Shown one piece after another: positions 51,576 through 60,159 of a stretch of 64,000 bases of DNA (position 1 is the stretch's first letter; every line of letters starts with the position of its first letter). Below the pieces are notes generated by a model. The model was not told the origin of the DNA and did no database searches. It saw only the letters and a program-made list of their open reading frames with translations. Location: assembly GCF_026626705.1 (NCBI RefSeq), contig NZ_JAPNKC010000001.1, positions 1,302,001-1,366,000 of the forward strand. Direction: 5' to 3'. The DNA is from Pyxidicoccus sp. MSG2 (GTDB taxonomy: Bacteria; Myxococcota; Myxococcia; Myxococcales; Myxococcaceae). A program made the position numbers and the translations under genes.

Positions 51576-53699
51576 CTACCGACGGCCCCGAGCCCGCGCC
51601 CCAGCACCACCGCCTCCGCGCCCCCGGCCCTTGCCGCGGCCTCGCGCCGGCTCGTCCTCCGCCTTCTTCGCGGGAGCCTTCAAGAGCGAGCGCGAGGCGG
51701 GCTTGAGCCCCAGGTCCATGTCCTTGAGCAACTGCACCCTGTCGCGGTACTCGGCGGCCTTCTCGAACTGCATCTCGTCCGCGGCGGCGAGCATGTCCTT
51801 GGTGAACTCCGCGATGAGCCGCTTGATCTCCTTGGGCTCGAGCAGGTCGTCCTCGCCCTCGGCGGCCATGGGCAGGGCGCCCGCGTCCCCCGCGTCGTAG
51901 GCACTGTGCTCGGACAGGTCGGTGATGTTGCTCTTCACGGAGCGCGGGGTGATGCCGTGCTCCTGGTTGTACGTCCGCTGGATGTCGCGGCGGCGCGTCG
52001 TCTCGTCCAGCGCCTTCTTCATGGAGTCGGTGATGCTGTCCGAGTACATGATGACGCGGCCGTGGAGGTTGCGCGCCGCGCGGCCGATGGTCTGGATGAG
52101 CGACACGTGGCTGCGCAGGAAGCCTTCCTTGTCCGCGTCGAGGATGGCCACCAGCGACACCTCGGGGATGTCCAGGCCCTCGCGCAGCAGGTTGATGCCC
52201 ACCAGCACGTCGAACTCGCCCTTGCGCAGATCGCGGATGATGGCCATGCGCTCAATCGCGTCGATGTCCGAGTGCAGGTAGCGCACGCGCACGCCCACGT
52301 CGGCGTAGTACTCGGTGAGGTCCTCCGCCATGCGCTTGGTGAGCGTCGTCACCAGGACGCGCTCCTTGCGGGCCACGCGCAGGCGCACCTCTTCGAGCAG
52401 GTCGTCCACCTGGTTGCCCACCGGACGCGTCTCCACCTCCGGGTCCGTCAGGCCGGTGGGGCGGATGATCTGCTCCACCACCACGCCATGGGACTTCTGC
52501 AGCTCATACTCGGACGGCGTCGCGGAGACGAAGAGGACCTGGGGCACCAGTTCCTCGAACTCACCGAACTTCAGCGGGCGGTTGTCGAGTGCGCTGGGCA
52601 TGCGGAAGCCGAAGCTGACCAGCGTCTCCTTGCGCGCGCGGTCTCCCCGGTACATGGCGCCAATCTGTGGCACCGTCTGGTGGCTTTCGTCGATGAAGAC
52701 CATCAGGTTGCGCGGGAAGTAGTCGATGAGGCACGGGGGCGGCTCGCCCGGAGCGCGGCCTGAGAAGTGGCGCGAGTAGTTCTCGATGCCGCTGCAGTAG
52801 CCGACCTGCTCAATCATCTCGAGGTCGAACATGGTGCGCTGCTCCAGCCGCTGCGCCTCCAGCAGCTTGCCGTCACGCTTGAAGGCCTGGAGCTGCTCGG
52901 AGAGCTCGTCGCGAATGGTCGTCAGGGCGCGCTTGCGCACCTCCTCCCCGGCCACGTAGTGGCTCGCGGGGAAGATGACGATCTTGTCCAGCGCGCCCAT
53001 CGTCACGCCGCGCAGCGGGTCGAACTCGGTGATCTTCTCCACCTCATCGCCGAAGAAGGAGACGCGCACGGCACGCTCCTCCTCGTACGCGGGGAACACC
53101 TCGACGGTGTCGCCGCGCGCGCGGAAGGTGCCGCGGTGGAAGTCGAGGTCATTGCGCTCGTACTGGGCCTCCACCAGCCGGCGCATGAAGGTGTCGCGGC
53201 CCATCTCCTCGCCCACGCCGGCGCGCACCGCCAGGTCCACGTAGCTGCGGGCCGCGCCGAGGCCGTAGATGCAGGACACCGAGGCGACGATGATGACGTC
53301 GTCGCGCGTGCGCAGCGAGTGGGTGGCCGAGTGGCGCATCCGCTCGATGTTGTCGTTGATGGACGAGTCCTTCTCGATGAAGGTGTCCGTCGAGGGGACG
53401 TAGGCCTCGGGCTGGTAGTAGTCGTAGTACGAGACGAAGTACTCGACGGCGTTGTTCGGGAAGAGCGTCTTGAACTCGCCGTAGAGCTGGGCGGCCAGCG
53501 TCTTGTTGTGCGCGATGACCAGCGACGGGCGCTTCACGTTGGCGATGACGTTCGCCATGGTGAAGGTCTTGCCCGAACCCGTGACGCCCAGGAGGGTCTG
53601 GTAGCGGTCGCCCCGCAGGACGCCCTCCGTGAGCTCTCCAATGGCCCTCGGCTGGTCGCCCTCGGGCTTGTGGTCACTGACGATCTGGAAGTCCGGCAT
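51576..53699 (-). CDS. uvrB: UvrABC system protein B
   Basis: The 707-residue protein has the helicase-like Walker [10 protein letters not shown], the beta-hairpin segment [17 protein letters not shown], helicase motifs V and VI ([23 protein letters not shown]) and the C-terminal UVR domain ([14 protein letters not shown]) that binds UvrC. It verifies the damage handed over by UvrA and loads UvrC. The last 35 residues form an unusual basic Gly/Arg tail ([20 protein letters not shown]) not seen in typical UvrB. ATG at 53699 is chosen to give the standard MPDFQIVSD start. The next gene is uvrC in the same operon; a hairpin overlaps the leader. Confidence 0.97.
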   Translation of the reverse strand: MPDFQIVSDHKPEGDQPRAIGELTEGVLRGDRYQTLLGVTGSGKTFTMANVIANVKRPSLVIAHNKTLAAQLYGEFKTLFPNNAVEYFVSYYDYYQPEAYVPSTDTFIEKDSSINDNIERMRHSATHSLRTRDDVIIVASVSCIYGLGAARSYVDLAVRAGVGEEMGRDTFMRRLVEAQYERNDLDFHRGTFRARGDTVEVFPAYEEERAVRVSFFGDEVEKITEFDPLRGVTMGALDKIVIFPASHYVAGEEVRKRALTTIRDELSEQLQAFKRDGKLLEAQRLEQRTMFDLEMIEQVGYCSGIENYSRHFSGRAPGEPPPCLIDYFPRNLMVFIDESHQTVPQIGAMYRGDRARKETLVSFGFRMPSALDNRPLKFGEFEELVPQVLFVSATPSEYELQKSHGVVVEQIIRPTGLTDPEVETRPVGNQVDDLLEEVRLRVARKERVLVTTLTKRMAEDLTEYYADVGVRVRYLHSDIDAIERMAIIRDLRKGEFDVLVGINLLREGLDIPEVSLVAILDADKEGFLRSHVSLIQTIGRAARNLHGRVIMYSDSITDSMKKALDETTRRRDIQRTYNQEHGITPRSVKSNITDLSEHSAYDAGDAGALPMAAEGEDDLLEPKEIKRLIAEFTKDMLAAADEMQFEKAAEYRDRVQLLKDMDLGLKPASRSLLKAPAKKAEDEPARGRGKGRGRGGGGAGARARGRR

Positions 53700-53700
53700 A

Positions 53701-53725
53701 TCCGTGGGATCTAACACTCCACGGA
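53701..53725 (-). promoter_or_regulatory. Inverted repeat directly upstream of uvrB
   Basis: TCCGTGG and CCACGGA form a perfect 7-bp stem around 11 bases, ending two bases before the uvrB ATG. It covers the position of the ribosome binding site. It is not a recognisable LexA box of the CTG-N10-CAG kind. Confidence 0.35.
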
Positions 53726-53778
53726 GGGGAAGGCCGCTGGTTCGTGCCTGCCCGTCGAACGGAGGACGGAGCGCGTGC

Positions 53779-55455
53779 CTACTTCGACGCGCCCCCCTTC
53801 AGCGCCTCCAGGGACTCCAGGCGGGCGGCCTCGAACTCGTCGCCCTTGTTCCAGCGCGGCATCTCCGGAGCCCGGGCGACATTCGCGCCCAGCAGGAAGA
53901 AGAGGCGCACGTCCTCCACCGCACCGGTGAGGTCCCACTCCGGACGCAGCTCGTCGGAGGGCTGGTGGTAGTGCTTCGCCTCCCACGCCTCGCGCTGCTG
54001 CTTGCCCCAGCCTTCCGGCCGCCCCACGAAGTCCATGCCGCTGCCGAAGTACGCGGCGGGGATACCCTGCTTGGCGAAGTTGAACTGGTCCGAGCGGTAG
54101 AAGAAGCCCCGGTCGGAGAGCTGGTCCGCCTTCACCACCCGGCCCTGCGTCTTCGCCAGGCCGGTGATGGTGGCATCCAGGCTGGACTTGCCCAGACCGA
54201 TGACGGTGAGGTCCTTCGTACGGCCGTGGATGTTGGCGCCGTCGATGTTGATGTTGGCGGCGACGCGGCCGGCCGGCACGGGTGGGTGCTCGGCGAGGTA
54301 CTGCGAGCCCAGCAGGCCCTGCTCCTCCGCGGCCACGGCGGCGAAGAGGATGGTGCGGCGCGGCGGCTGGGGCAGCTCGCGGAAGGCCTTCGCCACCGAC
54401 AGCATCGCCGCCACGCCGGCCGCGTTGTCGAGCGCGCCGTTGTAGATGGTGTCCTCGCCCGGCTTCCCGCCCTGCTTCATGCCCAGGTGGTCGTGGTGCG
54501 CGCTGTAGAGCACCACCTGCTGGGAGAGCTTCGGGTCGCTGCCGGGCAGCATCGCCAGCACGTTGGCGGTGGGCCTGCGGCGCACCTCGCTGGTGAAGCG
54601 CGCGGACACCTTCACGCCGAGCGGCACCGGCTGGAAGTCCCGCTGCTGCGCGGCGGCCCGGAGCGCGTCCAGGTCCCTGCCGGCGAGCTCGAGCACACGG
54701 CGCGTGGCGGCCTCGGTGGTCCACGCCTTGACCTGCGTGCGCGGCCCCTCGGTGGCGGGCAGTTCGAACTGCTCCCCCGTCCACGACGTCTGCACCACCT
54801 GCCACGGGTAGCCCGCGCTGGGCGTGGTGTGGATGATGATGGCGCCCGCCGCGCCCACCTTCGCGGCCTGCTCGTACTTGTAATCCCAGCGGCCGTACCA
54901 GAGGCGCGTGCGGCCCGCGAAGAGCTTGGGGTCGTCCTCGGGGTCGTTGTTGAGGATGAGCAGCGTCTTGCCGCGCAGGTCCATCCCCTTGAAGTCGTCC
55001 CACTCGTACTCGGGGGCCTGGATGCCGTAACCCACGAAGACGAGCTCGGAGTCCTCCAGCTTCGCCTCGGGCGCCTGCACGCCGGAGACGGCGATGAAGT
55101 CCTCGTGGAACTTCAGCTCTACCGTGCCCTGCGGCGCGCGGAACGTGAGGCCCTTCGGGTGGCTGGTGATGCCCACCAGGTCGAACTGCTGGAAGTACGA
55201 GCCGTCCGTGCCCGCGGGCTTGAGGCCCAGCGCCTCGAACTGCGCGGCGATGTACGCCTGCGCCAGCGCGTCTCCACGGGTGCCGGGGCCCCGGCCCTCG
55301 AGCAAATCGTGGGCGAGGAAGCGCACGTGCGCACGCAGCACGTCCGGGACGATGACCGCGGACGCGGCCTTCTCCGCGGGCGTGACGAGCGGCGTGCGCT
55401 GCGCGAGCGCGGGGACGGCACAGAGGGCGAGGAGCAGGGGCACCAGATGCTTCAT
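53779..55455 (-). CDS. Secreted M28-family metallopeptidase
   Basis: The 558-residue protein has a signal peptide ending in VPALA-Q and a PA-like insert (about 130-260) with [14 protein letters not shown]. The zinc peptidase domain keeps all five ligand motifs: [29 protein letters not shown] and [10 protein letters not shown]28 aminopeptidases of this layout remove N-terminal residues from peptides outside the cytoplasm. ATG at 55455 is chosen to place the signal peptide at the N-terminus. It lies 48 bases after the cysS stop on the same strand, and seems to be a separate function. Confidence 0.93.
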   Translation of the reverse strand: MKHLVPLLLALCAVPALAQRTPLVTPAEKAASAVIVPDVLRAHVRFLAHDLLEGRGPGTRGDALAQAYIAAQFEALGLKPAGTDGSYFQQFDLVGITSHPKGLTFRAPQGTVELKFHEDFIAVSGVQAPEAKLEDSELVFVGYGIQAPEYEWDDFKGMDLRGKTLLILNNDPEDDPKLFAGRTRLWYGRWDYKYEQAAKVGAAGAIIIHTTPSAGYPWQVVQTSWTGEQFELPATEGPRTQVKAWTTEAATRRVLELAGRDLDALRAAAQQRDFQPVPLGVKVSARFTSEVRRRPTANVLAMLPGSDPKLSQQVVLYSAHHDHLGMKQGGKPGEDTIYNGALDNAAGVAAMLSVAKAFRELPQPPRRTILFAAVAAEEQGLLGSQYLAEHPPVPAGRVAANINIDGANIHGRTKDLTVIGLGKSSLDATITGLAKTQGRVVKADQLSDRGFFYRSDQFNFAKQGIPAAYFGSGMDFVGRPEGWGKQQREAWEAKHYHQPSDELRPEWDLTGAVEDVRLFFLLGANVARAPEMPRWNKGDEFEAARLESLEALKGGASK

Positions 55456-55503
55456 GGTGCCCGGAGCCCTAACACGAAGCTCCGGGCCCATGCAGCAGCC
55501 GCG

Positions 55504-56973
55504 TCAGCCCTGCGCCGGGGCCACCTTCCACGTCGTCCCAGCAGGCGTGTCCATGATTTCCACGCCCTTCTCCTTCAGCGCGCCACGCACCCGGTCCGCC
55601 GCGGCGAAGTCCTTCGCGGCCCGCGCGGCGGTCCGCTCGCCGAGCAGACGCTCGACCTCCGCCACGTCGATGCCCCGCTCACGCACCGCCCTGTCTCGAC
55701 GGCGAAGGAGCCACGGGCCCGCGTCGTCCTCGAAGATGCCAAGGATGCCGGAGACCCGGCGCACGTCCTCGCGCAGGGCCTGGAGCGTGCGGCCCACCAG
55801 CGCCTTGTCCTTGACCGGCGGCTTGTCGACCAGCTCGTTCATCAGCACGAAGAGGCCGGACAGCGCGCCGAGCGCGCCCGCGCTGTTGAAGTCGTCGTCC
55901 ATGGCGGACTCGAACTCGGCGAAGTAGCGGTGCGGCTCGCCGTGGAGCGGCCCCTTGCCGAAGTCCTTGCCCGCCACGCGGTCGTCCACCTTGCGCAGCG
56001 TCTCGTAGAAGTACTCCAGGCGCGCTTCCGCGTCCGCCAGCGCCTTGTCGGCGAAGTTCAGCGGGTGGCGGTAGTGCGTGGAGAGGAAGAAGAAGCGCAG
56101 GGCCTCCGCGTCCACCTTGGACAGGGCGTCGCGCAGGCGCACCACGTTGCCCAGCGACTTGGACATCTTCGCGCCTTCGAGGTCCAGGAAGCCGCAGTGC
56201 ATCCAGTACTTCGCGAATGGCTTGCGGTTGGCGGACTCGCTCTGGGCAATCTCGTTCTCGTGGTGGGGGAAGATGAGGTCCAGCGCCCCGCCATGGATGT
56301 CGAACGTCTCGCCCAGGTACTTCGCGCTCATCGCCGAGCACTCGATGTGCCAGCCCGGCCGGCCCGGTCCCCAGGGACTTTCCCAGGCGGGCTCACCCGG
56401 CTTGGCGGCCTTCCACAGCGCGAAGTCCAGCGGCTCGCGCTTCTGCTCGCCCGGCTGGACGCGCTCGCCCACGCACAGTTCGTCCAGGTGGCGCTTGGAG
56501 AGCTTCGCGTAGTCCGGGTCGCTGCTCACGGAGAAGTACACGTCGCCCTGGGACGCGTACGCGTGGCCGTTGTCGACGAGCTTCTGGATGATGCCGATGA
56601 TTTCGGGGATGTGCTCGCTCACCTTCGGCGAGACGTCCGGCTCCAGCAGGTGCAGCCCCCGCGCGTCCTCGCGGAAGATCTCCACGTAGCGGTTCGACAG
56701 CTCCACCGCCGTCTCGCCCGTCTCCGCGGCGGCCTTGATGATCTTGTCGTCCACGTCGGTGTAGTTGCGGACGTAGCGCACCTTGAACCCCCGGTGGCGG
56801 AGGTACCGCACCACCACGTCGAAGGAGGTGAAGGTGCGCGCGTTGCCGATGTGAATGTAGCTGTACGTAGTAGGACCACACACATAGACCCCGACCTCGC
56901 CAGGGGTGGCGGGCTCCAGCAGCTCCTTCTGCATGGTCATCGTGTTGAAGAGCCGGATGGCTGGCGGGGTCAC
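55504..56973 (-). CDS. cysS: Cysteinyl-tRNA synthetase
   Basis: The 489-residue protein is a class I synthetase: VCGPTTYSYIHIGNART holds the HIGH-type motif and the first zinc cysteine, WHIECSAMS and FPHHENEIAQ hold the other zinc ligands, and KMSKSLGN is the KMSKS motif. It activates cysteine and charges tRNA-Cys. The GTG start at 56973 is favoured by AGGAGG ten bases upstream; a longer frame to 57054 has non-coding composition. It is divergent from the FHA gene. Confidence 0.97.
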   Translation of the reverse strand: MTPPAIRLFNTMTMQKELLEPATPGEVGVYVCGPTTYSYIHIGNARTFTSFDVVVRYLRHRGFKVRYVRNYTDVDDKIIKAAAETGETAVELSNRYVEIFREDARGLHLLEPDVSPKVSEHIPEIIGIIQKLVDNGHAYASQGDVYFSVSSDPDYAKLSKRHLDELCVGERVQPGEQKREPLDFALWKAAKPGEPAWESPWGPGRPGWHIECSAMSAKYLGETFDIHGGALDLIFPHHENEIAQSESANRKPFAKYWMHCGFLDLEGAKMSKSLGNVVRLRDALSKVDAEALRFFFLSTHYRHPLNFADKALADAEARLEYFYETLRKVDDRVAGKDFGKGPLHGEPHRYFAEFESAMDDDFNSAGALGALSGLFVLMNELVDKPPVKDKALVGRTLQALREDVRRVSGILGIFEDDAGPWLLRRRDRAVRERGIDVAEVERLLGERTAARAAKDFAAADRVRGALKEKGVEIMDTPAGTTWKVAPAQG

Positions 56974-57170
56974 GTGCGGCAATCCTCCTGTGTCCGTAGT
57001 CGTGGGTGTGGCCGTCACTCTAGGATCGCGGTCCCCACACAGGCCAGCATTCACCGGGGATTCGCGGGTTTTGGGCGGCGTTGCGCGGTAGCGTGCACTG
57101 CCGCTGGGAAACTTCGGATGCTTGGAACGGACAACGCTTCACGCCGCCCCCAATCAGGGAGAATGGCCGC

Positions 57171-58817
57171 ATGGCTCCACCCAATCCCAAGCGCCCGCCC
57201 CGCCCTCCCCGCCCGCCGGGTACGCAGGCGCCGAAGGACTCCGACGTGGAGCTGCCCTTCGATGATGACGAAGTCGACCCCCTGAGGGCTGACGACCCGC
57301 GCCCGCAGCGCGTGCCCCAGTTCCCCGCCGGCTCGCGCCGCAGCCGCCGCCAGGGCAGCGGGCGCGAGAGCAATGACCGGGAGCTGGCCCCACGGTTCGA
57401 CTGGGCGCACGAGTACTCGGACCCCGGCCATCCGCCCGCCTTCCTGTACGTCGAGCGGGGGCCCGGCGTCGGGCAGCTCGTGCCCGTGAAGCAGGGCCCG
57501 CTGGTGATGGGTCGCTCGTCCTCGTCGGAGCTGCGCCTGCAACACCCGTCCATCAGCCGGCGCCATGCGCAGCTCACCCGGCGGGCGGACCGCTTCTTCC
57601 TGAAGGACCTGAGCAGCCAGAACGGCACCTTCCTCAACCGGAACAGAGTCACCGCCGAGGCGGAAGTGATGCCGGGTGACGAGATTTCCATGGGCAACGC
57701 GCTGCTGCGGCTGCGCGGCCCGGGCGGCACGCCCGCCCTGGGCGTTCCCATCGTCACCGCCACCAACACCCTCCCGGACGGAGGGAAGAAGGGGCTCGGA
57801 ACGCTCGGCATCGCGCTCATCGCGGCGGCCGTGGGCTCGGCCGTGGCGGCGCTCGTCACCGTCATCGCGGTGAACTTCGGAGGCAGCGACGCGGACATCC
57901 CCCCCGCGCCCGGAGGCCGCGCGAATCCCTCGACGTCCGTCACGCAACTGGCCTCCATGGAGGCACGGCCGGAGGCCACGGGCACGGAGTTCCAGGCGAA
58001 GCGCGGCTCGGACGCCCATGCCGGAGCCCCGATGGCGGGACCGTCCGTCGAGGCGTCCGGAGCGCAGGCTCCAGCGTCCGGCGAGGCACTCGGAAACGCC
58101 GCGGCCGAAGCCCTGGCGGCGCCCGGCGAGGCACCTCGAACCCCTGCGTCCGGGGCCGTGGAAGCGGCACCTGGCGAGGCACCTCGAACCACTGCGTCCG
58201 GGGAGGAGGAAGCGGCAGCGCATCCCGTGGCCGCCGACAGTCCGGCGAGCGCCGAGGCCCGGACGCCCGCGGTGCGCATCGAGGTGTCCCCCGGTCCCAG
58301 CGCCATGGACGTGGCGCGCGGGGTGGCGAAGCTGGAGCGCTCCGAGACGGGCCCCTCCGCCCACGACGTGGCGGCGGGAGACGCGAAGGGACGTGCTGGC
58401 ACGGTCTCCCCGGCGGAAGCGGCCGTGCTGAAGCGCTACGCGGCCGGCGAGGTGTCCGCGGCGCGCGAGCGGGCCAGGGCGGCGAAGCTCAACGCCCTGT
58501 ATTCCCAGCTCGCGCGCTTCGAGTACGCCGAGGCCGAGTCCCGCAAGGCGCAGCAGCAGCGGGATTTGTCGGGCGCCATCACCCATCTCACCACCGCGGT
58601 GACGGTGGACGAGGCGCTCACATCGGGCCGGAGCCGGCACGGCCCGCAGCTGCGCAAGCGGCTGGCGGACCTGCACGTGCAGTCGGGCACCGAGCATGGA
58701 AAAGCGGGCCGCGTGGACCAGGCGCGCGCCGCCTTCGAGCAGGCGCTGAAGTACGACGCCAACCACCGCGAGGCCCGCGAGTTGCTCGCGCGGCTCAGCG
58801 CCGCCGCAGACCCTTGA
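57171..58817 (+). CDS. FHA-domain membrane protein with helical repeat C-terminus
   Basis: The 548-residue protein has a Pro/Arg-rich N-terminus, then an FHA domain (about 91-182) with LVMGRSSSSELRLQHPSISR and DLSSQNGTFLN, carrying the GR, SxRH and NG residues needed to bind phosphothreonine. One membrane helix follows (about 211-236), then an Ala/Glu/Pro-rich linker with the near-repeats APGEAPRTPAS and APGEAPRTTAS, and a TPR-like C-terminus of about 120 residues. It is likely to relay Ser/Thr-kinase signals across the inner membrane. The last 23 bases overlap a convergent gene. Confidence 0.88.
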   Translation: MAPPNPKRPPRPPRPPGTQAPKDSDVELPFDDDEVDPLRADDPRPQRVPQFPAGSRRSRRQGSGRESNDRELAPRFDWAHEYSDPGHPPAFLYVERGPGVGQLVPVKQGPLVMGRSSSSELRLQHPSISRRHAQLTRRADRFFLKDLSSQNGTFLNRNRVTAEAEVMPGDEISMGNALLRLRGPGGTPALGVPIVTATNTLPDGGKKGLGTLGIALIAAAVGSAVAALVTVIAVNFGGSDADIPPAPGGRANPSTSVTQLASMEARPEATGTEFQAKRGSDAHAGAPMAGPSVEASGAQAPASGEALGNAAAEALAAPGEAPRTPASGAVEAAPGEAPRTTASGEEEAAAHPVAADSPASAEARTPAVRIEVSPGPSAMDVARGVAKLERSETGPSAHDVAAGDAKGRAGTVSPAEAAVLKRYAAGEVSAARERARAAKLNALYSQLARFEYAEAESRKAQQQRDLSGAITHLTTAVTVDEALTSGRSRHGPQLRKRLADLHVQSGTEHGKAGRVDQARAAFEQALKYDANHREARELLARLSAAADP

Positions 58818-59442
58818 CCAGCAGCACCGCGTTGAGGGCGATGAAGGCGACGAGCGCCAGGGACACGAGCACGAGCCCCCGGTCCGCTCCCGGCTGCTCC
58901 CCTTCAATGAGCAGCCACAGCCGGCCTTCGTGGGGTTGCAGCTCGCCCATGCTCCGCAGCAGGGTGAGCGCCTCGCGGTAGCGCGGAGCCTCCTCCTCCG
59001 ACAAGAGCCGCCCGCGCACGGCGAAGGGCCGCTGGTCCGGCTGTGGCGGCGGCCGTCCCTGCGTCCACTGCTCCCCGTCCAGCGCGCCCCGGCGCACGAC
59101 GAGGGGCGACTCGCGCAGCCCCACCAGCACGTAGAGGCCGCCGTCGGCGCGCTCGTAGGCGCCTCGCGCCGTGGGGATGCCGTGCACCTGCGCGTAGCGG
59201 TTGGAGACGAGCGCCTCGTACCGGTACGCGCCCTCCGTGCCCAACGTCAGCGGCGCCCGCGGGGAGAAGAAGTACGCCAGATCCCGGCGCTGCATGGCCA
59301 GCAGCGCCCCGGCCACGACGATGGCCAGCACCGCCGCCAGCGGCTTCACGCCCACGCGGCGGCGCGACAGCCGCGCCTCCAGCTCGGCGATGCGGCGGTC
59401 TCGCTCCTCCTGCTCCGTCGATGTGGACAGCGGCTCGCTCAT
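58795..59442 (-). CDS. Hypothetical protein with two membrane helices
   Basis: The 215-residue protein has an N-terminal coiled segment (QEERDRRIAELEARLSRR), a membrane helix at about 34-50, a soluble domain of about 130 residues, and a second helix at about 190-210. The soluble domain probably faces the periplasm. I do not recognise it. Its C-terminus overlaps the end of the FHA gene by 23 bases on the opposite strand. It lies downstream of cdnL, past a terminator. Confidence 0.72.
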   Translation of the reverse strand: MSEPLSTSTEQEERDRRIAELEARLSRRRVGVKPLAAVLAIVVAGALLAMQRRDLAYFFSPRAPLTLGTEGAYRYEALVSNRYAQVHGIPTARGAYERADGGLYVLVGLRESPLVVRRGALDGEQWTQGRPPPQPDQRPFAVRGRLLSEEEAPRYREALTLLRSMGELQPHEGRLWLLIEGEQPGADRGLVLVSLALVAFIALNAVLLVKGLRRR

Positions 59443-59474
59443 GGCGTGGGCATGGCGTGACGTGAAAAGACGAA

Positions 59475-59505
59475 GCCCCGAGCTCCCATCAAGGGAACCC
59501 GGGGC
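59475..59505 (-). terminator. Terminator of cdnL
   Basis: GCCCCG pairs with CGGGGC, with an inner TCCC/GGGA pairing. On the minus strand it is followed by TTCGTCTTTTC. It starts 28 bases after the cdnL stop codon. Confidence 0.7.
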
Positions 59506-59533
59506 GGGGAGTCTCGGGCGTGGGCCCGGCGAC

Positions 59534-60028
59534 TCAGGCGAGGTTGAAGATCTTCTTCAGGTCCGACTCGATCTCTTCCTCGGAGCAGTCCTTGGCCAGC
59601 GACAGCTCCTTGATGAGCAGCGAGCGCGCCGTGTCGAGCATCTTCCGCTCGCCGAAGGACAGGTCCTTGTCACCCTTCAGGAGGTAGAGGTCGCGCAGCA
59701 CTTCGGCGATCTCGAAGACGGAGCCCGTCTTGATCTTCTCCATGTACTCCCGGTAGCGACGGTTCCACGTCGTGGAGTCGACCGAGATGTCCTTCTCCTT
59801 GAGGATGGAGTAGACCTGCTTGACGTCCTCCTCGCTGATGATCTCCCGGAGGCCGACCGACCCGACCTTGTTGATCGGGATCATGATCCGCATCCCGTTC
59901 TCGAGGATGCGCAGCACGTAGAAGGACTGGCGCTGCCCGGCCACCTCGGTGTGCTCGATACCCATGACCTCACCGACGCCCTGGCCCGGATAAACCGCCT
60001 TGTCACCAGTCTTGAAGCTGGTCTGCAC
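59534..60028 (-). CDS. cdnL: CarD_CdnL_TRCF-family RNA polymerase-binding transcription factor
   Basis: The 164-residue protein begins MQTSFKTGDKAVYPGQGVGE, which is the RNA-polymerase-interacting domain shared with TRCF, and has a C-terminal helical domain (about 65-164) with STTWNRRYREYMEKIKTG, where the conserved Trp acts at the promoter DNA. It lacks the AT-hook region of true CarD, so it is the CdnL form, which is essential in Myxococcus xanthus and stabilises open complexes at rRNA and other sigma-A promoters. The GTG start at 60028 has AGGAGG eight bases upstream. A candidate promoter lies 46 bases upstream. Confidence 0.97.
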   Translation of the reverse strand: MQTSFKTGDKAVYPGQGVGEVMGIEHTEVAGQRQSFYVLRILENGMRIMIPINKVGSVGLREIISEEDVKQVYSILKEKDISVDSTTWNRRYREYMEKIKTGSVFEIAEVLRDLYLLKGDKDLSFGERKMLDTARSLLIKELSLAKDCSEEEIESDLKKIFNLA

Positions 60029-60073
60029 TAACTGCCTCCTTGAAAGACTCGATGCCGGCCTTTCAGCCGGGCA

Positions 60074-60102
60074 CTACTACCACAAACCACATCCACGGGC
60101 AA
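60074..60102 (-). promoter_or_regulatory. Candidate promoter of cdnL
   Basis: On the minus strand TTGCCC (60102-60097) is followed by 17 bases and TAGTAG (60079-60074). The leader between this and the start codon can form an imperfect GC-rich hairpin (60051-60073). Matches to consensus are four and three of six. Confidence 0.4.
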
Positions 60103-60159
60103 CGATAACGCCTTGACCACCCCTTACGCGTCCGACTAGGTTGTCGGTTTTCGTACGCG

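Noticed and set aside
53629..57285. A 1218-codon open frame on the plus strand across the peptidase and cysS
   Set aside because: Antisense to two well-supported enzymes; rich in His, Arg, Val and Leu without any motif. Shadow frame.
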